Below, piece by piece: positions 42,870 to 53,175 of a DNA stretch of 64,000 bases. The DNA comes from Anthonomus grandis grandis. Taxonomy: Eukaryota; Arthropoda; Insecta; Coleoptera; Curculionidae. The stretch's first letter is position 1. Every line of letters starts with the position of its first letter. The stretch spans positions 40,048,227-40,112,226 of the forward strand of contig NC_065546.1 of NCBI RefSeq assembly GCF_022605725.1, given 5' to 3'. Both the position numbers and the translations under genes were made by a program. The notes beneath the pieces were generated by a model. It did not search any database. It was given only the letters and a program-made list of their open reading frames with translations, and had not been told where the DNA came from.

Positions 42870-43270
42870 TATTAGAAAAATAGTAAATAATGTTAAACTA
42901 AACTTATAAATATACATATTATTTTTCTTACCGTTGTTCTTCGTCTTACTGCCACATTTTTGATAAAGGATATTGATTCCTCAAACCATGTTACTCTCGG
43001 TATATAGACATTTCCCCCAGCGCCAGATCTAGTAGATTTCTCGATTTTATCGACTTCTAAATAGTAAGTATTTCTAATACTTTTTATCTTATTTTTTATG
43101 TCCTCAATCGTAATACCTTCGATACCAATTTCGGTCCGAATTTGTTCAAGAGCCGATGTTCGGTTTTGTTTGTTTTTATATTCCTGGCATCGAATATTCC
43201 ATAGGCATTAATGCTCTCTATACAGTTGAACAAGCTTTAAAGTTTCATCTGCACTAAACTTACGGGCCAT
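41443..43270 (-). pseudogene. MADF-BESS DNA-binding protein of Harbinger B
   Basis: Exon 1 (42932-43270) begins MARKFSADETLKLVQLYREH and shows a MADF domain (LEQIRTEIGIEGITIEDIKN, then IEKSTRSGAGGNVYIPRV and TWFEESISFIKN). One in-frame TAA follows YREH. Exon 2 (41443-42015) begins DNIENVEENPINDMGRS after a tttgcag acceptor and holds a BESS-like helix (HDVFGKSVSAQLNKLSEEQ), then a Gln/Ser/Tyr-rich tail, ending ATALRNM. It is the accessory DNA-binding protein of the element. Its intron (42016-42931) contains the transposase's exon 2 on the opposite strand. Lesion count is low. Confidence 0.88.
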
Positions 43271-43597
43271 TTTTTCAAAAACACCCAGAAATAATTACAA
43301 AAATTAAACTAAATAATTCAACTTTCAAGACAGCCTTCCTAAGTATGCTACTGACTGGCGGCAACGTGTTTAGACTTTAGACGCTGCCTAAGCACTGGCG
43401 CGGGTGTTTCGGAGCATGGAGGTGAAATCGACTGGCATGAAAAATAGGCGAACCCTCTATTCTCGCCAGTGCAGTCGGCCAGCACTGTATATACGATACT
43501 GTAACAGCACTGTAATATAATAGTGTCTATACGATACCAGCGCTGGCGTGCCAGTGAGACTGGCGCCAGTTACTGGCATCATGTAAATCGGCCTTTA

Positions 43598-43742
43598 AGT
43601 AAAAAGCGTGAACCGTAGAAATCTAGAGATTTTAGACTTCATGGTAAAAACGTAATCAGATCATGTGAAAGGCAGATACTTATAAATCCAGCGCATAAAT
43701 ATATGAGGAATAGAGGTGGAGTTTTTAAGTATACGGTAAGAG
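43598..43742. other. Short spacer between Harbinger B and element 2
   Basis: About 145 bp of AT-rich sequence with no feature. Confidence 0.4.
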
Positions 43743-46700
43743 CCACGAACCTAATAAATATACCTGGACTGAATGCCAATTCAATGAAAAGTAAATGACC
43801 ACTACTAGGTGGCCGCCATTTTGCGTGATTGTGTCCTTTCGATGTTGGTCACTATGACAAATTTCAGTTGGGCCAATTGTAGTGAAACAAAACAATTAAG
43901 ATTTACTTAACAAATTCAGTTAAAAACACTTATTTTCATTCTATATTTACTTTACGGCCTTTACTTTCCTTCTATGTACAGTGTTTCCACATTAATAAGT
44001 ATAACCATCTTGAAAAATCAAAATATAGATGATTTTATGAGGGTTTGTAATTAGCAAGGGTTTATATAGTAAAAATAAACAACTCTATATATTATTCTAT
44101 CATAAACAAAACAGACAGACAATTCACGATATTTAGGTTTTGAGAAACAGTGAACCAAATACGTTTAAATAGGATAGTGATACATAATCCCCGTATTAAA
44201 TAAGGAGGAAGCTATATGAGGCATGTCATAACAAAAGCAGCAATCTCCCACGCAGCATAAGTCTGGCAATCGGTGAAAAATGATTTAGATATACGAAAAC
44301 GTATTTTTTCAAAATATAAGTTTGTAGTTTGTTAGTAAATGTCCTTCTTAGTATAAATATATTCTAAAAACATCTTAAGATCAATAATACCACCATAATT
44401 TAAAAATAAAAATTGGAGATTGTTGACTTTGATATAAACATTCGGATATTGTTAGTTTTGTTGTGACGTATTACGGAGATTACTGATTTTGCTACGGAAC
44501 ACAGTATTAAAACTATTCAAGACATTTTTGACATTTTTTATTTATTGAACATCATTACTAAAATAAAATTTTTAACACATCACTTAATAATTAGGAATAT
44601 TATTAATTAAGATTAAAGTTCAAACAACGAATTCGGGGAAGTCTTCAAATGGTCAGTTCAAAAAATTTCTTGAAATAAACTAATTCAACATTCAGCTCCC
44701 ACTGTTCTTCAAAGTGCTTTAGTAACAACTTTTTGACATCATTAGCCTTTTTCTCTTTGACTTTCACTCCATATTTTCGTATTACGGCTTGTTAAATGAA
44801 TGAATTTTCCAAAAGTCTATTCTTTTTTGTTATTGATTTAAATAAACTCATGTTATGCCTATACACAGGTTCTCCTCTTACTAAAATATCGTTTTTTTCT
44901 TGTGCTTTTTCGTATGAAGAATCTTTGCACTCTGTTATCTTAAAGTGTAAAGAACTTGTGGATTTTAAAACAGTTTCAGCTGCTGCCTTAAAATCTGCAA
45001 CGACGCACTCACTACCAAGCTCTATGATAGTCCCATGTTCAGATATAATGTATTTATACTGATCTGGATTTACAATATTTTCGAAAGTTTTGATTTTCTT
45101 CTCCATATCGCCGAAGACTCGGTCTGGCGGAATAAAAGAGTGCCCTGTAATTGGAAACACAAGCTCTATTGTTTCAATGTTTTGAGGAGCTTTTTGTTGC
45201 AACCAAAAAGAGCAAGCAGCAATGACACGCAACTAAACGAATAACTTTTTTATTATGAAAATCAGTATTTTGTAATCTGTGGTACAGGGCTGAGGCAATT
45301 GCCTTTCTTGTGAACATCTTCGGTCCATACGTAACAGAACGTATTATTTTTAGACAATGTGTCTTTTGAACTTCCCTGTGTGATTATAAAATTATAAAGG
45401 TATAACTGACGGCTATAGTAAGAACTCTGATCAGGTATTTTTGGAAGGGGTGCATTTTTTTCACAGTCAAAGCAAAAGGTAATAAGGTCATCCCTCTTCT
45501 CTCGTACCAGATCAAAAAATGCTTTAGCTCTGTATTTATGAACTTGTTTCTCAGCCATAAGCTTCGACTTTTATTTACATCTGTTTCACTCTTAATTTTT
45601 AAACTTAATTGTATGCACGTGGAACATGCGTCGGTACCAGGATGCCCAAAACCTAAATTGAATTTAGTGCTAAATATTTTCCAAAAATACGTACGCTTGA
45701 TTTTAAGCTCAGGGACAGCCTGGTCATTATACAATCTAATTAATTTATTAATATTTAGATCCGAGCTTAAGTACTGCGGCATAGAGGAACACCGACAGTA
45801 GTGTGAGCTGTCACATTTTAGTTATTTCAAAAAAAGTATTACAGCCAAGCATTTGTTTTTAAATTTTTTTGATTTATAATCGCCACCTTTATTTTCCTGG
45901 GGCGCAGTACCAGTTTTCATGAAATTTTCAATAGCACGCTGCACTCGAAATCTCTTAATATTTAAAGAATTCAGAAAAGTACGTTCAATGCTGCTAATAA
46001 AATATTTTGTATGGAATTGCTTCCTTGAGTGCATTTTATTTTTAGGACGACGTCTTTTTATGTTTAACACTTGTGTGTACTTCAAAATTAAGGCATCTTG
46101 TTTTAACTTATCATAAGTAGAATAAAATTTTTCATGAAAAGCTTTTAAGTCCCTCATAGTCAGTTTTTTACATTGAAGAGCCCCAGAATGATGACTAGAT
46201 TGTGGAGCTACTGGAAGCTTGGAAGGCATGTATCTATAACAAAAAGAAACACCTTTAAATAATTTAAAAACATATGTTTCCGAAGCACCGTTTTACTGAC
46301 ATAACAATAAATTGTTAATATCGATAATGCTTGCTAAAGGGGTTATCAATTTTATTTCTAAACTTATAGAAATATTCAATGTTTCCTACCTTGCTTTTTT
46401 TTGTGCATTCCAGGTCCATTTCTCGGGATTTGAACGCCGCTTTCTAGCTTTTGATTGTTCAACTTCTAAAGGATGTTCCATTTTAAACAACTTTCCGTGA
46501 ATATCGCAAACCAAATTATAACCAACTACACTGTTTTAAATTAATTCAAATAATAATTATGTCTGAAAGCAACGAATCAATCTTTAAACGTAAACAGCAG
46601 GAAATAAACATCATCGAAACAAACAAGCGGAGACCCCTAGTAAAACTAGTCAAGTCAGGTGACCCGTACACTGACTGTAATTGGTTGAAATGGATATTGC

Positions 46701-47296
46701 TTATTTTGCTGTGAATCACACATTGGAGATTGTATGTTTTGTAATAAACGGCAATTTTTAAACCTAATTTTGTATGAGATATTGTCTTTTATGCTACAAA
46801 TGAATTTCTAGGGTAATCAAGGAGCTTTAGCAATAATAATTTATGCCCAAAACTCAATATTTACAAAAAATGGAGATTGTCGCTTTTGATTTTTGGCGTC
46901 GTTTACAAATCGCCAAAAACTAGACAATCCGCTATACTCACAATTGACAATGTTATTTAAAATCAATCATATCGAGTGATCGTGTCAAGTCGTGATTTTA
47001 GAATTCCAATGATAAATTAAAAATATTGTCAATGAGAAAAATTAATTTAGTTCGTGACAGATCACACGTCAAACGTCAGCGTCGTCAACTTCATTACCGT
47101 TATTTAATATATTTTTTGTTGGCAACACTGAAAATGTTCAGAGTGACCAACATCAAAAGGACACAACCACTATAAAAATGGCGGCCACCAGGCAGTGGTC
47201 ATTTTTGGGTATCGTGGCCATATCAGAGACAACCAAAGCATTGGTTATCTCTGGCCATATGCATTAGCAGTCCAGGTATATTTATTAAGTTCGTGG
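43743..47296 (-). mobile_element. Transposon-like element 2 encoding a DUF7869-type DDE protein
   Basis: Left terminus: ccacgaacctaataaatata (43743-43762) plus tacctggact, then tgaccactactaggtggccg (43795-43814) and tgtcctttcgatgttggtca. The right terminus carries the same blocks inverted: tatatttattaagttcgtgg (47277-47296) and ggccgccaccaggcagtggtca (47184-47206 region). The right arm has an extra 45-bp palindromic insert (47216-47262). Terminal repeats are thus over 100 bp. A target duplication could not be settled. The minus-strand gene between is spliced and damaged. Confidence 0.82.
44640..46481 (-). pseudogene. DUF7869-like putative transposase 2, internally deleted
   Basis: Exon 1 (46390-46481) starts MEHPLEVEQSKARKRRSNPE and ends at donor aag|gtagg. 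Exon 2 starts 46233 (YMPSKLPVAPQSS). An HMG/helical N-terminus (VQRAIENFMKTG) is followed by SMPQYLSSDLNINKLIRLYN, the Cys motif FGHPGTDACSTCIQLS, the first acidic site ITFCFDCEKNAPLPKIPDQS, and the last block VFPITGHSFIPPDRVFGDME. The segment expected to hold the DGCxGQNKN site is gone: a deletion lies at about 45240-45290, with frame breaks near 45820 and 45540. Similar in order to element 1 (FDLQ..., TDNCGGQNKN, GHTHLPSDRDF) but clearly a different family branch. Confidence 0.7.
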
Positions 47297-47299
47297 TGA

Positions 47300-47959
47300 G
47301 AGCTATTCCTGATTTTAATACTGGTATCGCCATCTAGTGTTGTGTTGCATTATCATTATATACAGGGAGAATTTCATTCTATTATATCTTTCTATTTAGT
47401 GAACAATAATTGGTTAAAAACTAAAATCGTGAACCCTCTTATCTTTTAAATGCGTTCATGTAGAAATGTAAAATTTGGCACACATCATAAGCAACCTAAA
47501 TACTCCTTTTTAGTCCTAGCTCATGTTGCAAAACTTCAAAAAAAATTAAATAGAAAGGGGAGTCATGCGATAGGTAGGTACATTGTTTGAACGCTCATAC
47601 TGAATGCTTTACGGTCCTAGAATATTATTTCTCATTAATGTATCCTGAAGATTTATATGCATTGTATATTTTATTTTCATCATTTTAAGTTTAGCTAGGT
47701 TATTTATTATATAATTATTTTCTTTATCCTACTTTGTGATTGGGTTTATACCTTTTACGCAGTGTAGCAATCAATAAATAAATAAAAGCAGAGATACCCG
47801 TTTTTTTATCCTAAAATATTACCTATATCAGTTTAACTATTTTAGATTTTATCACCAGATGAGGGTAAAAATGCAGAAATCTTACTGGCCGTCTCAATAT
47901 GGGTCTAGTATCTACTAATAGGACAAAAAGCTTTTTAAAGGAATTGGAAAAATCGTTTT
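47300..47959. other. Unassigned AT-rich sequence
   Basis: No gene or clear repeat seen; may contain 3' flank of the GST gene. Confidence 0.35.
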
Positions 47960-48270
47960 CCTGTTTAATTTTCACTAAAACAAAAGGAACAAATAACACT
48001 AAAACAAATCATAGCTCTTGTTTAAAAGTTAAGAGGTTTACGACATCCTTATATACGGTTAAGGATTATGAAAAATTATATAAAAGCCTAAAATTTTAAA
48101 TATTCAGACTTGTTTCCAATTATTTATTTTTAATTTGGGAAAGCCGGGGTATAACAATGTTTTTAAGTGCCCCCAAGTTGAAACATCCAGTCAGCAAGGA
48201 TGGTTTGCCAATAAATCCTGGTAGAAATTTGTCCAAGAAGGCAATAATTACTATAAAATACCAATAATTT
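47960..48270 (-). pseudogene. Degenerate duplicate of the GST terminal exon
   Basis: This stretch repeats 48310-48624 with about 85 per cent similarity by eye: shared blocks include ataaaagcctaaaattttaa, ttcagacttgtttcca, catccagtcagcaaggatgg and tgccaataaatcctggtaga. The copy has small deletions and frame breaks, so it does not encode a usable GST C-terminus. A local tandem duplication of the last exon with its 3' flank. Confidence 0.8.
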
Positions 48271-48432
48271 TATTTTTTTAAATCCCTGCCCAAATATTTT
48301 TATTCTTTAAATTTTAACTCCTGTGCAAAAGTTAAGAAGTTTACAATACCCTGAAAGCCCTGTAAGTACCAGCATCTTATTGAAACCCGCTGTATAAGTA
48401 ATAAATTTATTCATAAAAAAATATATAAAAGC

Positions 48433-50737
48433 CTACAATTTTAAATATTCAGACTTAGGCCTTGTTTCCAACCATTTTTTAATTTGGGGAAGACCGGTAA
48501 CAGTGTTCTTAAGTGCCTCCAAATTGGAATATCCAGTCAGCAAGGATGGTTTGCCAATAAATCCTGGTAGAAATTCGTCCAAGAAGTCAATGATTGCTAT
48601 AAAGTAAAGATCTACCCAGGTCAGCTGAAAAGAACACAATATTAAAAATAAAGCCAAATTATAAATTACGTTTTATATAACTTTTATATTACCTTTCCAA
48701 CAGCAAGATAGCCATTGTACTTTTTAGCCCATTCGTCAAACTTTGATAAGTAGTAGGGCAATTGTTCCCTCACCAATGTTTCTTTGAGTTCCTTCTTTAG
48801 CTCTTCGTTTTGTTCAGTATACCAGTTGAAAATTTCTTAAAAAAACAGGGTAGGCATTATAGATTTTTATGACAGCAGGATTCTATTTATTTCAATATCC
48901 GGCAGAGCCAGTTTACAAAAATAATAATAGATGATACTTAATACTATGCAAGGAACGTAGGTTAAAGTCTAATATTAATAATTTTTTATTTGAATGACCG
49001 TAAGCCATTGGAAAATGGATTAAAACTATTTTCATTAAAGAAACTCAATCAGTGGAGAAAAAACCCATAGTTGGCCGAATGAAAGGGTAAACGAAACATA
49101 GGGAAATTAACCCTTTTTTTTAACGAATTTTAAAAGGAATTGGTTCCAAGATAGTAGGACAATGATATAAACCATTCAAGATCTTATAAAATGTTAAAGT
49201 CCGTCTAACTTTGAGATTAGGGATATTAAACTAGACACTGATAGCATTATGGTCGATGTAATAATTACGACAAATATTAACTTCAGCTCAATAAGCAAGG
49301 GATCTTAAGAATATTTTCTGTATAATTTCAAGGCGTTCAATATGAGAATCATAATAAGGGGACCAAATTACAGATGCATACTCAAGCAAGGAACGCACCA
49401 AAGAGTAAAAAAGTAATTTTTTAAACAGTAAGGTGAAAGGTATACACTATTTTTAGTGATAATGCTCCTGTTATTAATATCCAAAATGTGCGATAAAAAA
49501 GTTAGCTTGGTATTAAAAAGAACACATAAATCTTTAACTGTATCAACAAGCCTGAGTTCGTTATTGTCGATTGCGTATTGATAATTAATAATTTTATTAG
49601 AACTACCACACGAAATACATGCACAGTTCTTTACATTCAGTTCCAGACTATTGCTATTACACCACTCGTCCACTCAGCAACACTATTTAAATCCAATTGA
49701 AGTAACTCAGCAGCAAGATGACTCAATGGCTTTATACGGTTCAAAACCATCAGCAAAAGCAAGATGGTTTGAATGAACAATTACTTCGGTCAACTCTTTT
49801 ATGAACAAAGTTAAAAAAGACCGGTCCAATATGCGAACCTTGACGGATGCCATGAACATATTTCAATACCATTAAAAATATAATTATTTATCCTGACCAA
49901 CTATGTGCAACCAGTCAAAAAACTATGACAAAAGTCCTTCCCAGGTCCATAGCCCCAAACTTCCTAACCAGATGGTCATGACCAACCCTATCAAAGGCCT
50001 TTGAGAAGTCTGCATACTCACTATCGACCCATACAGACCTTTCAAAAGCACCAATCAAATTGTACTGGTAAGTCACTGTAGATATACCCTAAGAAAAACC
50101 ATGCTAATGATCACTAAGCAATCGCCTACAGTGCCATGAAAAACAACCTGTTTAACAGCTTAGGAACTACAGACTGAGTACTCTTTTATGAACAAGTTGA
50201 AAAAGACCGGTCCAATATGTGAACCTTGAGGGACGCCTGAAGATATTTCAATACCATTCGAAATACTTACTCAGAGTAAACACAGTTTTTGTATATATGG
50301 AGTATCACTCGCCTTAATGAGGTATTTTATTAACCTAAGGATAGTTCACTTTAAATAACGCAAAACTTACTTATTCTTAAGTCAAAAACAGTATCAACAG
50401 CCGCATCAATTTGCCAATTTTCTAAAGGGTTCGATCCAGCTAGTCCAACAACGGTACCAACATACCTTGAGATGGCGATACTTTGAAACAGCACTTCACC
50501 ATCCACTTCCAGCAGTGGTAGTTGTCCCAAAGGGGGGTTTAACGCTAGAATTTAAACTTTAGATAGTGGTTGAACGAAAAATCACTCGGAACATCACTTA
50601 CTGTCTTTTAGATCTGGCCAAGAGGATTTTGGGATACGAACGTCTTCAAACGGAATGTTTCCATAGTTTAGTAGGTACCTAATCGGTTCGCCCAGTCCGG
50701 TAAGGTCGAAATATGTTAGTTTGTAGTGGGGAGCCAT
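48433..50737 (-). CDS. GstS: Sigma-class glutathione S-transferase 1
   Basis: Four exons on the minus strand join in frame to 214 residues: 50602-50737, 50371-50544, 48693-48835 and 48433-48624. Sigma GSTs conjugate glutathione to lipid-peroxidation products and other electrophiles in the cytosol and can act as prostaglandin D synthases. MAPHYKLTYFDLTGLGEPIR carries the catalytic Tyr of the class (KLTYF) and the G-site loop. LGQLPLLEVDGEVLFQSIAI holds the cis-Pro (LP) and the glutathione-contacting QS pair. The alpha-helical C-domain follows (LTWVDLYFIAIIDFLDEFLP), ending WLETRPKSEYLKL. Intron 2 carries a non-LTR fragment. A degenerate copy of the last exon lies downstream and a second gene lies 8 kb upstream. 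No lesions seen. Confidence 0.93.
49360..50270 (-). mobile_element. Non-LTR retrotransposon fragment in GST intron 2
   Basis: Minus strand reads KAFDRVGHDHLVRKFGAMDL (motif A, about 50010-49950), QGSHIGPVF (about 49850), then EWCNSNSLELNVKNCACISC and VDTVKDLCVLFNTKLTFLSH (49670-49500). The QGS-IGPVFF block appears twice (about 49800-49860 and 50180-50240), so part was duplicated. Jockey-type by motif; degenerate. Confidence 0.78.
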
Positions 50738-50744
50738 TTTAGTT

Positions 50745-52480
50745 ATTTCTGCCCCAAAATAAAAGAAATTATTAAATTCAGGTTGCGGTTAAGATGATTT
50801 TGACATAAATATACTTGGTCTATAAAAACCTTGACCATCTTGTGAACTCGTTAATCGACAGTAATTTTGTAACCGATTATTTATGAATGATATTATTATA
50901 ACGACCTCCGAGTGATAGACCCATAAGGCAAAAAAAATCTGAAGAAATTACTAGACATACAAAGGTTTTTTTTACTTTTGCCTTAATTTATCTAAATGGT
51001 TTACCGTCCGGACATATTTAAGTAAAATAATATAATATACATTAAGACAGTCGATAAAAATATCTATAGAAATTTAACAAGGTGTCAATTTGAAAACTTT
51101 CAATGCGAATATCTCTTAAAATAAAAAAGTTCGAAAAGCTAAATTTATTTCAAATGTTTTATTATTTTAACTCAGCCTTTGGATCTAAAAATGCTAGTTC
51201 TTCGCCCCCCTATGTATAGAACATAATATATACCAAATTTAGTTTTCTAACTTTTTTGCTTTAAAAGATATTCGCATTGAAAGTTTTCAAATTGATTCCC
51301 TGTATGAAACTATAATATGAGTTTTTGTTACAGTACGCGTTAAAGATGTTAAAGAAATTGAATCATATATTTCTAAAGTATATTTAGACTCTATTTAAAA
51401 TATTGTTTATCCCTTAATTAATAATTGATTTTTAATAATTAGGTGTACTACCTAATTATACTATTATTATTTTAATAATAAAAATATTCCTTTATTTGCC
51501 AAGCAAATCATAAAAATTATATTTGTAGGCTTTAACTTGTAAGGTCCTGTTTTAAAATAGGTATTATTTTAACACGCTATAAGTAACAGAAAAATGTAGG
51601 AAAAATATACTAAAACCCAAAGTTTTAAGATGGGGTTTACAAGAAGCTTGTGGATCTAATAAAACGTGTTAATAATAATGCGTTTTTACAAGACGAATGT
51701 TTACTTGAGCCCAATTTATACATCACACTGTACTTTATGTTTTTATTACTTTTTAATTATGTATTTGTCCATAATTAATAGATTTTATCATTTATACAGC
51801 AAAATAAAACTCCTATTAATATTCTGTTTGCTTTCTTAATGTGCAAATATCATTTCTAAGACATTTGCCGTTGCTTATAGCATAATCTATTCCCAAGGGA
51901 ATCTTTAAATTATAAATGTAAATGTTTATACGATCCAAAGATTAATTAATGTTTCATAAATAATTAACTTACCTTTTTAACAATGTTCTATACTGGTACC
52001 CTGGGACCGGATGGAATCAATTGATTTTAAAAAAATGCCTCACAATATATATGTATATGCGATGTTTTTCCTATCGGCAAAAAAACAAATGATAAAAAAT
52101 GCTGGTGTTCAGGCACGTAATAATGAATTTGCAATATATCTTACAAATAACATGTTTATTTTGTTTAATCTAGAGAATATCTTATCTTCTATTAATATGA
52201 CTGCTATAAGTAGATATATGATAAGTTTAACTAATAGTACGGTGCTAATACAACAACTCTGAATTGTTACTGTATTTATTAACAATAATTGTGATACAAC
52301 ACTGCGATCAGTGTAATTTTTGTCAAGGACAACCAGCTGTTACGTATTTGTAATTAAATGAGATAGATCGTAATGTTTGGATTTTATGAGTGTCATCTGT
52401 ATAATAGTAGAATAGAATTAAAGCTATTATAGGTATTATTAGAAATCCTTGATAAATAATCAACAACAATTAACATTATA
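50745..52480. other. Intergenic AT-rich region upstream of GST 1
   Basis: It contains the foldback at 51085-51295 and otherwise no recognised gene. The GST promoter should lie in the first few hundred bases, but no TATA box could be assigned. Confidence 0.4.
51085..51295. mobile_element. Foldback/MITE with perfect 30-bp inverted ends
   Basis: tcaatttgaaaactttcaat at 51085-51104, continuing gcgaatatct, is exactly inverted at 51266-51295. Beyond the perfect arm, similarity continues inward (taaaataaaaaagtt against its complement). About 210 bp, non-coding. Confidence 0.82.
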
Positions 52481-53175
52481 CAGGTTGGGGAATCGATCAT
52501 TACGCCTAGAGAGATGCTTAAAGGCGAAATAAAATGTGACAACGTGCACACCTGCATTTCGTGCGCTCTGCTAAATCGTTATTTTTTAGTTTGACCGTTT
52601 ATTGAATATTTGGGTTATATGTATTATACCCTATATTCGATCAACGGTTCGATACTGACTTTGATGGGGGTTACTGTATTACTTGCAATAAAATTTCGAA
52701 AAATATTATAGGAGAGTTCTTTAATTAAAAGGTTTAGAATTCCTTCTTTGGCTGAACAATAAGATAACCTCATAAAACCACTTTCAACAATTTTCTAATT
52801 ATAATAATAATCTTTATTAATCATAAATAGCTACATACAAAAACCACAAAAGTTTCCCCAAAAATCAATAAAAATAAAAGTACATATAACAATAATTTTT
52901 ATACACCTAATTCTTCTCTAGCAACTCCTCTAAATTTATTCGCCCACTAAATTCCTATTTGTAAATGGTCTCCCTATTAAGGTTACCCTAAAAATAAAAA
53001 TCATTTGAGGACAAACCTGGAGATCCAGGAGGCCATTTAACATCGCCAGTCCCAGCAATAAGACGATTAGGAAAAGTATTTGTTAAAAATTCTTTTATGG
53101 CAGGACAATGGACAATTTGGAAATGAGCAGGGCAGCTGTTTTATTGAGAATAGACCGATCCCAGGTCTAACTTAA

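Larger units (their letters stand above)
38315..43594. mobile_element. PIF/Harbinger transposon B, complete, with nested Transib
   Basis: TIRs: aggccgatttacacgatgcc (38315-38334) and its counterpart ending ggcatcatgtaaatcggcct (43575-43594); similarity continues through actggcgccagt and actggca for about 46 bp. A perfect TTA duplication flanks it (38312-38314 and 43595-43597). Excluding the 2.48-kb Transib insert and its duplicated 5 bp, the element is about 2.8 kb. It encodes a transposase (+) and a MADF-BESS protein (-) in the same interlocked layout as Harbinger A. Many ACTGGC/GCCAGT motifs crowd the right 240 bp. Confidence 0.93.

Noticed and set aside
38315..43594. A single 5.3-kb Harbinger carrying a RAG1-like protein as cargo
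   Set aside because: The RAG1-like part has its own Transib-type ends and a TGGCA duplication, so it is a separate later insertion.
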